From Cellulomonas composti (GTDB lineage Bacteria; Actinomycetota; Actinomycetes; Actinomycetales; Cellulomonadaceae): DNA of 64,000 nucleotides. Shown in pieces: positions 19,525 to 27,503 of the stretch (its first letter is position 1; every line of letters starts with the position of its first letter). The notes beneath the pieces were generated by a model. It was not told where the DNA came from and did not search any database. It saw only the letters and a program-made list of their open reading frames with translations. Location of the stretch: assembly GCF_007990245.1 (NCBI RefSeq), contig NZ_BJWG01000006.1, positions 124,001-188,000 on the forward strand, in the 5' to 3' direction. The position numbers were made by a program, and so were the translations under genes.

Positions 19525-19542
19525 CCGTAACCGAACCGTGAC
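19525..19542 (-). promoter_or_regulatory. Direct-repeat box upstream of rpfB, shared with the next gene
   Basis: CCGTAACCGAACCGTGAC consists of two CCGTRAC half-sites 11 bp apart, one helical turn. The same box occurs at 20958-20975 before the neighbouring cell-wall gene. Tandem GTNAC half-sites recall reported binding sites of the MtrA response regulator, which controls rpf genes in mycobacteria. Assignment to MtrA is inference. Confidence 0.55.
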
Positions 19543-19715
19543 ACTCAAGTCCAACTCTGGTTGCCCCGGGCGCCTACCGTGCGGTGACGGTGGCGCCCTC
19601 GCAGGTCACGGCTCGGTCAAGCGTTTCTTCGGTGCACCCCGCGCGATCGTCAGCCAGGGGTCGAGGCGCGGTCAACGCCGGTTCAGCGGGATCCTCGCCG
19701 CGGGCAAACAGCCGG

Positions 19716-20903
19716 TCAGTACCAGTGCTTGAGCTGGAAGTGCTCGTACGCGCCGCACGGGGTGCCGTAGCGGCTCTTGATGTAGTTGAGTCCCCAGGTG
19801 ATCTGGGTCGCGGGGTTGGTGCGCCAGTCCGCGGCGACCGAGGCCATCTTGGAACCGGGCAGGGCCTGCGGGATGCCGTAGGCGCCGGAGGACTTGTTCT
19901 CCGCGTTCACGCGCCAGCCGCTCTCGGCCTTCCACAGCGGGTAGAGGCACGCGAACTGGTCGTCGCCCCAGCCGCGCGCGGCGGCCATCTCCTTGCCGAG
20001 CGCCTGCGCGCTGCCGGGCGAGACGACGATGGTCGGCAGCTTCGCCGTACCGACCGTGACGACCTGCGTCACCGGCGGCGTCGTGACGATCGACGTGACG
20101 ACCGTTCGTCCGACGACCACGCCACCCACCGTGTCGAGCTCGTACGTGGTCGTGCGGACCCCGGCGCGGCCGTGGGTCGTGATCACGCGCGTGCCCTTGA
20201 CGAGCGTCGGGTCCTCGACCTCTTCCTCCTCGAACGGGATCGCCTCGGTGACCGTCTGGCCGTCGGTCGCCGCGCGCGTGACGAGCACGACGAGGCCGTC
20301 GACCGCCGTCGCGTCCAGCGGGACCGAGACCTGGTCGCCGGCCGCGAGCACGAGGCCGATGTCCTTGAGCGCGTCGCGCACCGACGCGGCGCTGCTCACG
20401 CCGTCGATGACCTGCCCGTCGACGACGAGGTGGATCTCCTTGAGCGTCGAGACCCGCAGGGTCCCGCGCGTGAGCGACGAGGACCGCGATGCGGAGAGCC
20501 GCACGTCGCCGTCGCGCAGCCCGAGCGCCTCGACGGCCTCGCCGACCGTCAGTGCCGTGGTCCACACGGTCCGCTCGGTGCCGTCGACGTCGATGTCGAG
20601 CTCACGCGCGTGACGCACGACGATCTGGTCGCCGCGCCCCACGGCCGTGCTCAGGCCCGGAGCGACCAGGTCCCGCTCACCGACCTCGATCCCGCCGGCG
20701 GACAGCACCTGTTCGACCGTGCGGCCGAAGCCCTCGACCCGGACGGACTGACCGTCCACGTCGACCGTGACCTCCTTGTGCAGCACCGCGAAGGCGCTGG
20801 TGGCACCCGCGACGAGCGCGAGCACGAGACCCTGCGCGGCGAGCTGCAGCGGCCGGCGTCGGCGCGCGCGAGGGCGCCTGCTCGGCGGGGCGGCAGCGCT
20901 CAC
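19716..20903 (-). CDS. G5/DUF348 cell-wall protein with lytic-transglycosylase C-terminus
   Basis: A 395-residue RpfB-like paralogue. After a basic n-region and one hydrophobic anchor (about 19-40) come DUF348 repeats (VTVDVDGQSVRVEGFGRTV; LDIDVDGTERTVWTTALT; IHLVVDGQVIDGV), a G5 domain (VEDPTLVKGTRVITTHGRAGVRT) and a C-terminus unlike Rpf: CLYPLWKAESGWRVNAENKSSGAYGIPQALPGSKM, an SLT-type transglycosylase core with the likely catalytic Glu in KAESGW. The GTG start has GGAGGA upstream. It lies directly upstream of rpfB with its own copy of the direct-repeat box, suggesting joint control of two peptidoglycan hydrolases with different catalytic ends. Confidence 0.88.
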   Translation of the reverse strand: MSAAAPPSRRPRARRRRPLQLAAQGLVLALVAGATSAFAVLHKEVTVDVDGQSVRVEGFGRTVEQVLSAGGIEVGERDLVAPGLSTAVGRGDQIVVRHARELDIDVDGTERTVWTTALTVGEAVEALGLRDGDVRLSASRSSSLTRGTLRVSTLKEIHLVVDGQVIDGVSSAASVRDALKDIGLVLAAGDQVSVPLDATAVDGLVVLVTRAATDGQTVTEAIPFEEEEVEDPTLVKGTRVITTHGRAGVRTTTYELDTVGGVVVGRTVVTSIVTTPPVTQVVTVGTAKLPTIVVSPGSAQALGKEMAAARGWGDDQFACLYPLWKAESGWRVNAENKSSGAYGIPQALPGSKMASVAADWRTNPATQITWGLNYIKSRYGTPCGAYEHFQLKHWY

Positions 20904-20957
20904 GCGGGGGTCCTCCTCGGGGCGGTCGTCGTGCGGTCCGGCCGGACGACGGTCCGA

Positions 20958-20975
20958 CCGTAACCGATCCGTGAT
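20958..20975 (-). promoter_or_regulatory. Second copy of the direct-repeat box
   Basis: CCGTAACCGATCCGTGAT lies 55 nt before the GTG of the transglycosylase gene. It differs at two positions from the box at 19525-19542 and shares the preceding GA. The two boxes are the most similar non-coding stretches of this neighbourhood. Confidence 0.55.
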
Positions 20976-21071
20976 CGGCGTCGGTAGCCGGAGTCTGAAC
21001 TCCGGACGGTCCGAGTCACCCGGCCGCCGCAGTCGCGTCGGCGTGTCGCTCGGCGTGTCGTGTCCGATCGG

Positions 21072-22028
21072 TCACAGCCCGTCGTCCCACGCGCCGTAGA
21101 CCTGCTGCGACGTCCGGTCGATCGTCGCGCACAGCTCCGCGAGGTCCGCGCCGCGGGCCGCCGCGAGCGCACGGACCGTTCCCGGCAGCAGGTAGGGCGC
21201 GTTCGGGCGGCCGCGGTGCGGGTGCACCGTCAGGTACGGCGCGTCGGTCTCGACCAGGAGCAGCTCGGCGGGCAGCGCCCGTGCCGCCGCGCGCAGCGCC
21301 TCGTTCGCGGGGAACGAGAGCGGGCCGGCGAACGAGCAGAACCAGCCGCGCTCGGCTGCGAGTGCCGCGAGCGCCGCGTCGCCCGAGAAGCAGTGGAACA
21401 CCGTCCGGTCGGGGGCGCCGTCGCGCGCCAGCACGTCGACCACCTCGTCGTGCGCGTCGCGGTCGTGGATCTGCAGGGCCAGACCGAGCTCCTTGGCGAG
21501 CGCGACGTGCGCGCGGAACGCCTCCCGCTGCACCTCGCGGCCGCGCGGACCGGCCCGGAAGTGGTCGAGGCCGGTCTCCCCGATCGCGCGGATGCGCGGG
21601 TTGGCCAGCGCGACCGCCGCGACCCGCGCCAACGCCTCGTCGAGCGGTGCGTCGTGGCGTGCCTGCGGGTCCGGGTCGAGGCCGTCGGGCGCGACCTCGT
21701 GCACGCCCGCGTGCAGCACGGCCTCGTTGGGGTGGATCGCCACCGCCCCGAGCAGTCGCGGCTGATCGCGCACCACCGCGTCGGTCCAGGCGACGGCCTC
21801 CAGGTCGCAGCCGACCTGCACCATGCGCGTGACGCCGACCGCGGCGGCCCGGTCCAGGTGCGCGGCCAGCCCGGGCGGATCACCCGTGTCGGTCGCACCC
21901 TCGTCGGGGCCGTGCCAGCCCTCGGCGACCCAACCGACCACCGTCTCGAGGTGCGTGTGGTTGTCGACGACCGCGACGGGTAGCGGCTCGGGCGTCGGCG
22001 GCCAGCCGCGCTCGCGCGTGCGCGCCAT
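21072..22028 (-). CDS. tatD: TatD-family metal-dependent hydrolase (DNase)
   Basis: A 318-residue TIM-barrel amidohydrolase. Metal ligands are visible in VDNHTHLE (His24, His26), AIGETGLDHF, LQIHDRDAHDEVV, FHCFSG and LLVETDAPYL. TatD proteins are 3'-5' exonucleases or DNases. The ATG has GGGAGGA upstream. It follows metG on the same strand, 50 nt after its stop, the standard metG-tatD pair. Confidence 0.93.
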   Translation of the reverse strand: MARTRERGWPPTPEPLPVAVVDNHTHLETVVGWVAEGWHGPDEGATDTGDPPGLAAHLDRAAAVGVTRMVQVGCDLEAVAWTDAVVRDQPRLLGAVAIHPNEAVLHAGVHEVAPDGLDPDPQARHDAPLDEALARVAAVALANPRIRAIGETGLDHFRAGPRGREVQREAFRAHVALAKELGLALQIHDRDAHDEVVDVLARDGAPDRTVFHCFSGDAALAALAAERGWFCSFAGPLSFPANEALRAAARALPAELLLVETDAPYLTVHPHRGRPNAPYLLPGTVRALAAARGADLAELCATIDRTSQQVYGAWDDGL

Positions 22029-22078
22029 CCGTCCTCCCGATCCGCGTCTCGCCGACGAGCTGCCGGCCCCGGCCCGAC

Positions 22079-23863
22079 TCAGCGCTCGGCGTACCGCGCG
22101 AGCTCCTCCTCGACGATCGAGTCGTCGAGCTTGGTGAAGACCGGCGTGGGCTTGGCCACCGGCGTGCCGGGCACCAGCGTGCGCGACTGCCACGTGGGCA
22201 CGTCGCGGTAGTCGCCCGTGATCACGGGGTAGGTGCGGGCCTCGTCGTCCAGGTCGGTGACCTCGTCGATGCGGGGCTGCGGGGCGAGCACGCCCGCGGA
22301 GCCCAGCGTCTCGTGGATCCTCTGCGCGGAGTGCGGCAGGAACGGCGCGAGCAGCGTGTTCGCGTCGCTGACCACCTGCGCGGCGGTGTTCAGCACGGTG
22401 CCGAGCCGCTCGCGGTCCTGGGTCAGCTTCCACGGCTCGGTCTCCGAGACGTACCGGTTGGCCTCCTGGACCAGCCGCATCGCCTCGCCGATCGCGGCGC
22501 GGTGCCGGTGCGTCCCGACGAGCTCGCCGACCTGACCGAACGCCGCCGACGACTGCGCCAGCATGGCCCGGTCCACGTCGGCGAGCGTCCCCGCGGCGGG
22601 GATCTCACCGAAGTTCTTGTGGATCATGCTCGCGGTCCGGTTCACGAGGTTGCCCCAGCCCGCGACCAGCTCGTCGTTGGTGCGGCGCAGGAAGTCCGCC
22701 CACGTGAAGTCGGCGTCCTGGCTCTCGGGCCCGGCCACCGAGATGAAGTAGCGCAGCGCGTCCGGCTGGTAGCGCGCGAGCATGTCCCGCACGTAGATGA
22801 CGATCCCGCGCGACGACGCGAACTTCTTGCCCTCCATGGTGAGGAACTCGCTGCTCACCACCTCGGTCGGCAGCTGCAGGTCCCCGAACAGCCCGGGCTC
22901 GCCGCCCTTGTCTCCCCGACCGTCGTAGCCGAGCAGCTCGGCCGGCCAGATCTGCGAGTGGAAGGTGATGTTGTCCTTGCCCATGAAGTAGTAGGACAAG
23001 GCCTCAGGGTCGTTCCACCAGGCTCGCCAGGCCTCCGGGTCGCCCGTGCGGCGCGCCCACTCGACGGACGCCGACAGGTAGCCGATCACGGCGTCGAACC
23101 ACACGTACAGCCGCTTGGCCGGGTTCTCCTCCCAACCGGCGAGCGGGACCGGGATGCCCCAGTCGATGTCCCGTGTCATCGCGCGCGGTCGCATGTCGTC
23201 GATGAGGTTGAGGCTGAAGTTCAGGACGTTCGGCCGCCAGTCGGCGCGCGTGCGCAGCCAGGCCTCGAGCGCGCCGGCGAACGCCGGCAGGTCGAGGAAG
23301 AAGTGGGTCGACTCGACGAACTTCGGCTTCTCACCGTTGATCCGGCTGCGCGGGTTGATCAGGTCGATCGCGTCGAGCTGGTTGCCGCAGTTGTCGCACT
23401 GGTCGCCGCGCGCGCCGTCGTAGCCGCAGATCGGGCACGTGCCCTCGACGTACCGGTCCGGCAGCGTGCGGCCCGTGCTCGGGCTGATCGCCCCCATCGT
23501 CGACTGCTCGACCATGTAGCCGTTGCGGTGCACCGTGCGGAACATCTCCTGCACCACGGCGTAGTGGTTGCGCGTCGTCGTGCGCGTGAACAGGTCGTAG
23601 CTCAGGCCGAGCGCCTGCAGGTCCTCGACGATCACCCGGTTGTACCGGTCCGCGAGCTCCTGCGGCGTCACGCCCTCCTTCTCCGCCTGCACGAGGATCG
23701 GCGTGCCGTGCTCGTCGGTCCCCGAGACCATGAGCACGTCGTGGCCCGCCATCCGCATGTAGCGGCTGAAGATGTCGGACGGGACGCCGAATCCGGCGAC
23801 GTGACCGATGTGGCGGGGGCCGTTCGCGTAGGGCCAGGCGACGGCCGACAGGATGCGCGACAT
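22079..23863 (-). CDS. metG: Methionyl-tRNA synthetase
   Basis: A 594-residue class I synthetase. HIGH region [11 protein letters not shown] at 11-21; four-Cys zinc knuckle in [23 protein letters not shown]-like loop as KKFASSRG after FLTMEG; anticodon-binding helical domain at the C-terminus with [11 protein letters not shown]. It lacks the C-terminal EMAP-like dimer domain of the E. coli enzyme, usual for actinobacteria. The ATG start gives the standard [16 protein letters not shown]-terminus. Confidence 0.97.
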   Translation of the reverse strand: MSRILSAVAWPYANGPRHIGHVAGFGVPSDIFSRYMRMAGHDVLMVSGTDEHGTPILVQAEKEGVTPQELADRYNRVIVEDLQALGLSYDLFTRTTTRNHYAVVQEMFRTVHRNGYMVEQSTMGAISPSTGRTLPDRYVEGTCPICGYDGARGDQCDNCGNQLDAIDLINPRSRINGEKPKFVESTHFFLDLPAFAGALEAWLRTRADWRPNVLNFSLNLIDDMRPRAMTRDIDWGIPVPLAGWEENPAKRLYVWFDAVIGYLSASVEWARRTGDPEAWRAWWNDPEALSYYFMGKDNITFHSQIWPAELLGYDGRGDKGGEPGLFGDLQLPTEVVSSEFLTMEGKKFASSRGIVIYVRDMLARYQPDALRYFISVAGPESQDADFTWADFLRRTNDELVAGWGNLVNRTASMIHKNFGEIPAAGTLADVDRAMLAQSSAAFGQVGELVGTHRHRAAIGEAMRLVQEANRYVSETEPWKLTQDRERLGTVLNTAAQVVSDANTLLAPFLPHSAQRIHETLGSAGVLAPQPRIDEVTDLDDEARTYPVITGDYRDVPTWQSRTLVPGTPVAKPTPVFTKLDDSIVEEELARYAER

Positions 23864-23873
23864 GCGCCCGATC

Positions 23874-24755
23874 CTAGGTGCTGGCGCACGCGTCGCCGTC
23901 GCGCACCGGGACGAACGGTGAGACGGCGGTCGGGATGTCGCCGATGCCCGGCCGGTACGCGCGCACCCCACGACGCAGCGCGTCCGCGATGCCGTCCATC
24001 TCCTTCAGGACCAGCTCGAGCACCTCGTCGAGCGAGCCGACGCCCGTCACGAGCCGCGTGACCGAGGTGACGAGGTCCTGCACGAACCGGCCGATCTTGA
24101 CGCTCAGGTGCGCGACCCGAGCCGAGACCCGCCCGATCACGTGCGGCAGGGCGAGACCCCCCGAGAACGCGAGCTCGCCTCCGCACGACACGGCGAGCCC
24201 GATGACGTCGGAGAGCGCGTCGCGCACCAGGTCGTGCACCGCCTGGACGATGTCGGCGAACCATCGCAGGGCGCCCGCGACGGACGACGCACTGCGCGCG
24301 ACGCCGGTGACGTGCTCGCCCAGCGAGGTCCCGAAGGTGCGGTAACGGTCGATCGCCACCCCGCTCATTCCCGCGAGGTCCGCGCGCACCCGGTCCGTCA
24401 ACGTGGTCCCGACCGAGTCGACGTCGACCGCGATCGCCGCCCACTCGTCGGCGTGCGCCACGACCGCGTCGTGGTCGCCCGTGAGGTCCTCGAACCAGCC
24501 ACGCAGCGGCTGGACGTGGTCGAGCACCCAGCTGAGGCCCATCGACACGACGCCGGCCAGCGGATCCTCCACCAGCGAGGCCACGCCCGCACCGATCGCC
24601 ACCGACGAGAGCCCCGCGGCGAGCCAGGAGCCGCTCGCGACCTGCTCCGAGAGGCCGAACAGGTCCTCGGGCAGCCCCGAGCCGGTCAACCACCCGGCGA
24701 CGTCCGGCCCCGAACCATCGGCCGCCCCCTGCGCGGCCGACACGTCCACGCTCAC
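23874..24755 (-). CDS. Type VII secretion-like large protein (PPE/WXG-related, helical)
   Basis: A 293-residue Ala/Val/Gly-rich helical protein, not recognised by name. A Gly/Ala hydrophobic stretch (about 40-62) precedes a helix pair around residues 85-160 ([26 protein letters not shown]...[34 protein letters not shown]), typical of WXG100/PPE-like substrates of type VII secretion. There is no signal peptide. Its ATG overlaps the stop of the small EspC-like gene at 24752 as ATGA, so the pair is translationally coupled and probably forms a complex. No secretion-apparatus genes lie in the window. Function unknown. Confidence 0.6.
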   Translation of the reverse strand: MSVDVSAAQGAADGSGPDVAGWLTGSGLPEDLFGLSEQVASGSWLAAGLSSVAIGAGVASLVEDPLAGVVSMGLSWVLDHVQPLRGWFEDLTGDHDAVVAHADEWAAIAVDVDSVGTTLTDRVRADLAGMSGVAIDRYRTFGTSLGEHVTGVARSASSVAGALRWFADIVQAVHDLVRDALSDVIGLAVSCGGELAFSGGLALPHVIGRVSARVAHLSVKIGRFVQDLVTSVTRLVTGVGSLDEVLELVLKEMDGIADALRRGVRAYRPGIGDIPTAVSPFVPVRDGDACAST

Positions 24756-25075
24756 AGCCCGCTCGCCAGCTCGCGCAGGACCCGGCTCACCTCGGCGTCG
24801 ACGTCCTCGTACGCGATGCTCATCTCCGCCAGTGCCCCCGGCAGCTCGTCGACGACCGCGCCGCAGCGCTCGATCGTCCGGCGCACGGCATCGGCATGGC
24901 TGAGCGCCTTGATCCCGACGTGCGCGCAGAGCAGCCCGAACGCCTCGGCGTCCATCACCGTCGCGCGGCCCTTGTCCGCCGCCGCACCGAGCTCCTCCCC
25001 GAGCGGTCGCACGTGCTTTGCATGGTCCCGGATGTCGTCGATGTCGATCTCGTACCCGCCCATCAGCCCGCTCAT
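24752..25075 (-). CDS. Small EspC/WXG100-like type VII secretion protein
   Basis: A 107-residue alpha-helical hairpin protein. It begins MSGLMGGYEIDIDDIRDHAKHVRPLGEELGAAADKG and ends with the helix GALAEMSIAYEDVDAEVSRVLREL. This layout (YEID start, helix-turn-helix, YxxxD-like element YEDVD near the C-terminus) is typical of EspC-type "type VII secretion target" proteins. It overlaps the larger partner at 23874-24755 by 4 nt. Orphan substrate pairs like this are common in actinobacteria, some being polymorphic toxins or their partners; which applies here is unknown. Confidence 0.65.
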   Translation of the reverse strand: MSGLMGGYEIDIDDIRDHAKHVRPLGEELGAAADKGRATVMDAEAFGLLCAHVGIKALSHADAVRRTIERCGAVVDELPGALAEMSIAYEDVDAEVSRVLRELASGL

Positions 25076-25188
25076 CAGCCCTCTCCCCCGTGCTCGCGTC
25101 GCGACCCCTCGTCGGGATGCGACCTTCGTCGTGCCGCGACGCTAGCCGCGCGCGGCACGACCGCGTGGGGGCCCTGTGGACAGAGTGG

Positions 25189-25266
25189 GTCGTCAGCCGA
25201 CGACCACGCGCACCGTCGTCAGCCGACGACCACGCGCACCGTCGTCAGCCGACGACCACGCGCACG
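25189..25266 (-). repeat. Three 26-nt tandem repeats covering the sugar dehydrogenase stop
   Basis: Units at 25189-25214, 25215-25240 and 25241-25266 are identical except for the last base of the third. Each holds a GTCGTC-AGCC-GACGAC stem-loop and, on the minus strand, a TGA. The third unit contains the true stop (25245-25247). The 26-nt period shifts each copied TGA to another frame. Confidence 0.9.
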
Positions 25267-26492
25267 GCTCGGTCGTCGCCCGCCCGGGGCGTGCCGCGGC
25301 CGTCGGTGTTGTTCGTCAGCACCGTGAGGCTGCCGTCGGGCGCCACGACGACCGCGCGCAGCCGGCCGAGCACGCCGTCGAGCAGCGCCTGCGCCCGGCC
25401 GACACCCGCACCCTCGTCGGACGGGCGCAGCGGCAGCCGCCACAGCACCTGCCCGCGCAACCCGGCCAGGTACACGCCCTCGTCCGTCACCGCGAGGCCG
25501 GACGGCGACGCGTCGTCCGTGCGCCACGTCGCGAGCGGCTCGACCAGACCGCGGTCGCCGCCGTCGCTGCCCTCGACCAGCGGCCAGCCGTAGTTGCCGC
25601 CCGGCACGACGAGGTTGAGCTCGTCCCACGTGTCCTGGCCGAACTCGGACGCGAACATCCGCCCGTCCGCCGCCCAGCCCATCCCCTGCACGTTGCGGTG
25701 CCCGTAGCTCCACACCGGCGACCCGTCGAACGGGTTGCCGGGTGCAGGATGCCCGGTCGCCGTGATCCGCAGGATCTTGCCGCCCAGGCTGTCGAGGTCC
25801 TGCGAGCTCGAGCGCACCCCGGCATCGCCCGTGGACACGTACAGGCAGCCGTCCGGTCCGACGGCGAGCCGGCCGCCGTCGTGGTAGCTCGCGTGCGGGA
25901 TGCCGGTGAGGATCGGCGTGAGCTCACCCAGAGACGTGCCGGTGAGCGTGCCGCGCAGCACCCGGTTGTCGGTGTCCGTCGTCGCGTAGAGGACGAGGTC
26001 GACGCCGGCCGCGCTCTCGCCGAGCACCGCGACGCCCAGCAGACCCGCCTCGCCGACCGGCGCGACGACGTCGACGAGCTGCTCGGCACCCGGCCCTGCG
26101 ACCGCCGCGGGCCGACCCCCCGGCGGCACGACCATGAGCGCCGCGCGCTCGCGCAGCGTGAGCACCGCGGTCCCGTCCGCGGTGTACGCGAGCCCCCACG
26201 GCACGTCCAGCCCCGAGAGCAGGTCGCCGCGCTCGAGCACCTCGATCGTGTCCGGGCCGTCCGGCGGCACCGGCGTCGGGCTCGCCGTCGGGACGGGCGT
26301 CGGGGTCGGCTCGTCCGTTGGGCTGGGTCCGGCGCTCGGGGTCGTGACGGGTTCCGACGAGGGCGGCGCGTTCGTCGGGCTCGTCGTCTGCTCGTCGTCG
26401 CCCGTGCAACCCGCGAGCGCGAGGCCGACGAACGCGAGCCCGGCCACCGTGCGCGCGAACGGACCCCAGCCGCCTGCGCCCGCCGTTCCCAT
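25245..26492 (-). CDS. PQQ-dependent sugar dehydrogenase-like lipoprotein
   Basis: A 415-residue exported lipoprotein. The signal peptide ends in the lipobox LALAGC with the lipidated Cys near residue 29, followed by a Thr/Pro/Glu-rich linker and repeated P-T-P segments. The rest is a six-bladed propeller of the soluble glucose/sorbosone dehydrogenase family: LDVPWGLAYTADG, HASYHDGGRLAVGPDGCLYVSTGDAG, SLGGKILRITATG, SYGHRNVQGMGWAADGRMFASEFGQDTWDELN and NYGWPLVEG. The HDGGRL and GHRNVQG motifs provide PQQ and calcium contacts. It would oxidise extracellular sugars. The last codons lie in the tandem-repeat array. Confidence 0.88.
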   Translation of the reverse strand: MGTAGAGGWGPFARTVAGLAFVGLALAGCTGDDEQTTSPTNAPPSSEPVTTPSAGPSPTDEPTPTPVPTASPTPVPPDGPDTIEVLERGDLLSGLDVPWGLAYTADGTAVLTLRERAALMVVPPGGRPAAVAGPGAEQLVDVVAPVGEAGLLGVAVLGESAAGVDLVLYATTDTDNRVLRGTLTGTSLGELTPILTGIPHASYHDGGRLAVGPDGCLYVSTGDAGVRSSSQDLDSLGGKILRITATGHPAPGNPFDGSPVWSYGHRNVQGMGWAADGRMFASEFGQDTWDELNLVVPGGNYGWPLVEGSDGGDRGLVEPLATWRTDDASPSGLAVTDEGVYLAGLRGQVLWRLPLRPSDEGAGVGRAQALLDGVLGRLRAVVVAPDGSLTVLTNNTDGRGTPRAGDDRAVRVVVG

Positions 26493-26555
26493 GTCGCCGA
26501 GCCCAGCACGCCCCGCCGCCGCCCGCCACCCGAGCGGCGGTCGTCAGGTGTCGGC

Positions 26556-27146
26556 TCAGACCTCGCCGGAACCCAGCAGCTCGACGCCCGCCGCGCGCAG
26601 GTCGTCGCGTGCGGCCGAGCCCAGCTCCGGCGTGACCGGGACGGTCAGGTCCGTCAGCACCCGCGTGCGCAGGCCGGCCGCCTGCGCGTCGAGCGCGGTC
26701 GCCCGCACGCAGTGCGACTCGGCGATGCCGACGACGTCCACGTCCGTGACCTGGGCCTGCCGGAGCAGCTCGAGGAGCGTGCGCCCCTGCTCGTCGTGAC
26801 CCTCGAAACCCGAGTACGCCGCCGCGTACTCGCCCTTGCGCACGCTCACGTCGGGGGCGAGGTCCGCGAGCGCCGGGTGCAGCTCGGCCTCGGCGGTCCC
26901 CGCGACGCCGTGCGGCGGCCAGGTGTCGACGAAGTCCGGGTGCTCGGAGAAGTGCGCGCCCGGGTCGACGTGCCAGTCCTGCGTCGTCACGACGAACCCG
27001 TACCGGTCCCGGTGGCTCGCCGCGAACTCGGCGATCGCGACCGCCACGTCGTTGCCGCCGTTCACCGGCAGCGCGCCGCCCTCGCAGAACGCCGGCTGCA
27101 CATCCACGACGAGCAACGCCCGCCTCACACCCCGATCCACCACCAC
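26556..27146 (-). CDS. Nicotinamidase/isochorismatase-family hydrolase (PncA-like)
   Basis: A 196-residue cysteine hydrolase. The catalytic Asp lies in LLVVDVQPAF, the metal site in TTQDWHVDPGAHF, the Lys in SVRKGEYAAAYSGFEG and the nucleophilic Cys in VGIAESHCVRATALDA. The arrangement matches nicotinamidases, which turn nicotinamide to nicotinate for NAD recycling. The GTG start lies at the edge of the repeat-rich intergenic region. Confidence 0.88.
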   Translation of the reverse strand: MVVDRGVRRALLVVDVQPAFCEGGALPVNGGNDVAVAIAEFAASHRDRYGFVVTTQDWHVDPGAHFSEHPDFVDTWPPHGVAGTAEAELHPALADLAPDVSVRKGEYAAAYSGFEGHDEQGRTLLELLRQAQVTDVDVVGIAESHCVRATALDAQAAGLRTRVLTDLTVPVTPELGSAARDDLRAAGVELLGSGEV

Positions 27147-27503
27147 CCTGCCACCCTAAGCCGCCCCGTCCCCCACAACCCCTCGATGCAGCCATGAATG
27201 CAGATCCCGGCGGGTGCACCCCCGCACACCTGCCCCCATCCCTGCACCCACCGATCACGCGCCCCCGGGACCGAGTCCGGGCTCGGCCGGGCTCGGCGAG
27301 GCCCGGCCGGGGTGCATGCCCCGGGTAGCCCACCGACCCACGCTCCGCGCGGCGATGGGTGCACAGATGAATGCAGATCCCGGCGGGTGCAGCCCCGCAG
27401 ATGTGCATTCATGGCTGCATCGACGGGTTGCGGGGGCGCGGCGGGGCTGGCCCGCAGGGTGGGGGCGGGGGCGGGCTTGGTGGGGGCGGGGGCGGGCGGT
27501 GGG
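27147..27503. repeat. Repeat-rich intergenic region with long inverted and direct repeats
   Basis: 357 nt without a credible gene. CGATGCAGCCATGAATGCA (27184-27202) and its perfect reverse complement (27404-27422) enclose the region. A 33-nt direct repeat with one mismatch begins at 27194 and 27367 (both start ATGAATGCAGATCCCGGCGG). The second copy can also pair locally with the right arm. The stretch after 27425 is a G-rich run (GGGGGCGGGGGCGGG) ahead of the rsmI stop. A related 21-bp palindrome occurs at 55150-55213, so this is a small dispersed repeat family. Confidence 0.85.

Noticed and set aside
19323..19715. A c-di-AMP (ydaO-type) riboswitch before rpfB
   Set aside because: Such riboswitches often precede rpf genes, so I looked for their conserved segments in the leader; none were visible in this stretch or in 20904-21071.
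25189..25266. A CRISPR array
   Set aside because: The 26-nt units abut directly without spacers and overlap a gene end; no cas genes are present. The same applies to the other short arrays.
27426..27503. A G-quadruplex or recombination hotspot in the G-rich run
   Set aside because: G runs are frequent in this GC-rich DNA and nothing else supports a structure here.
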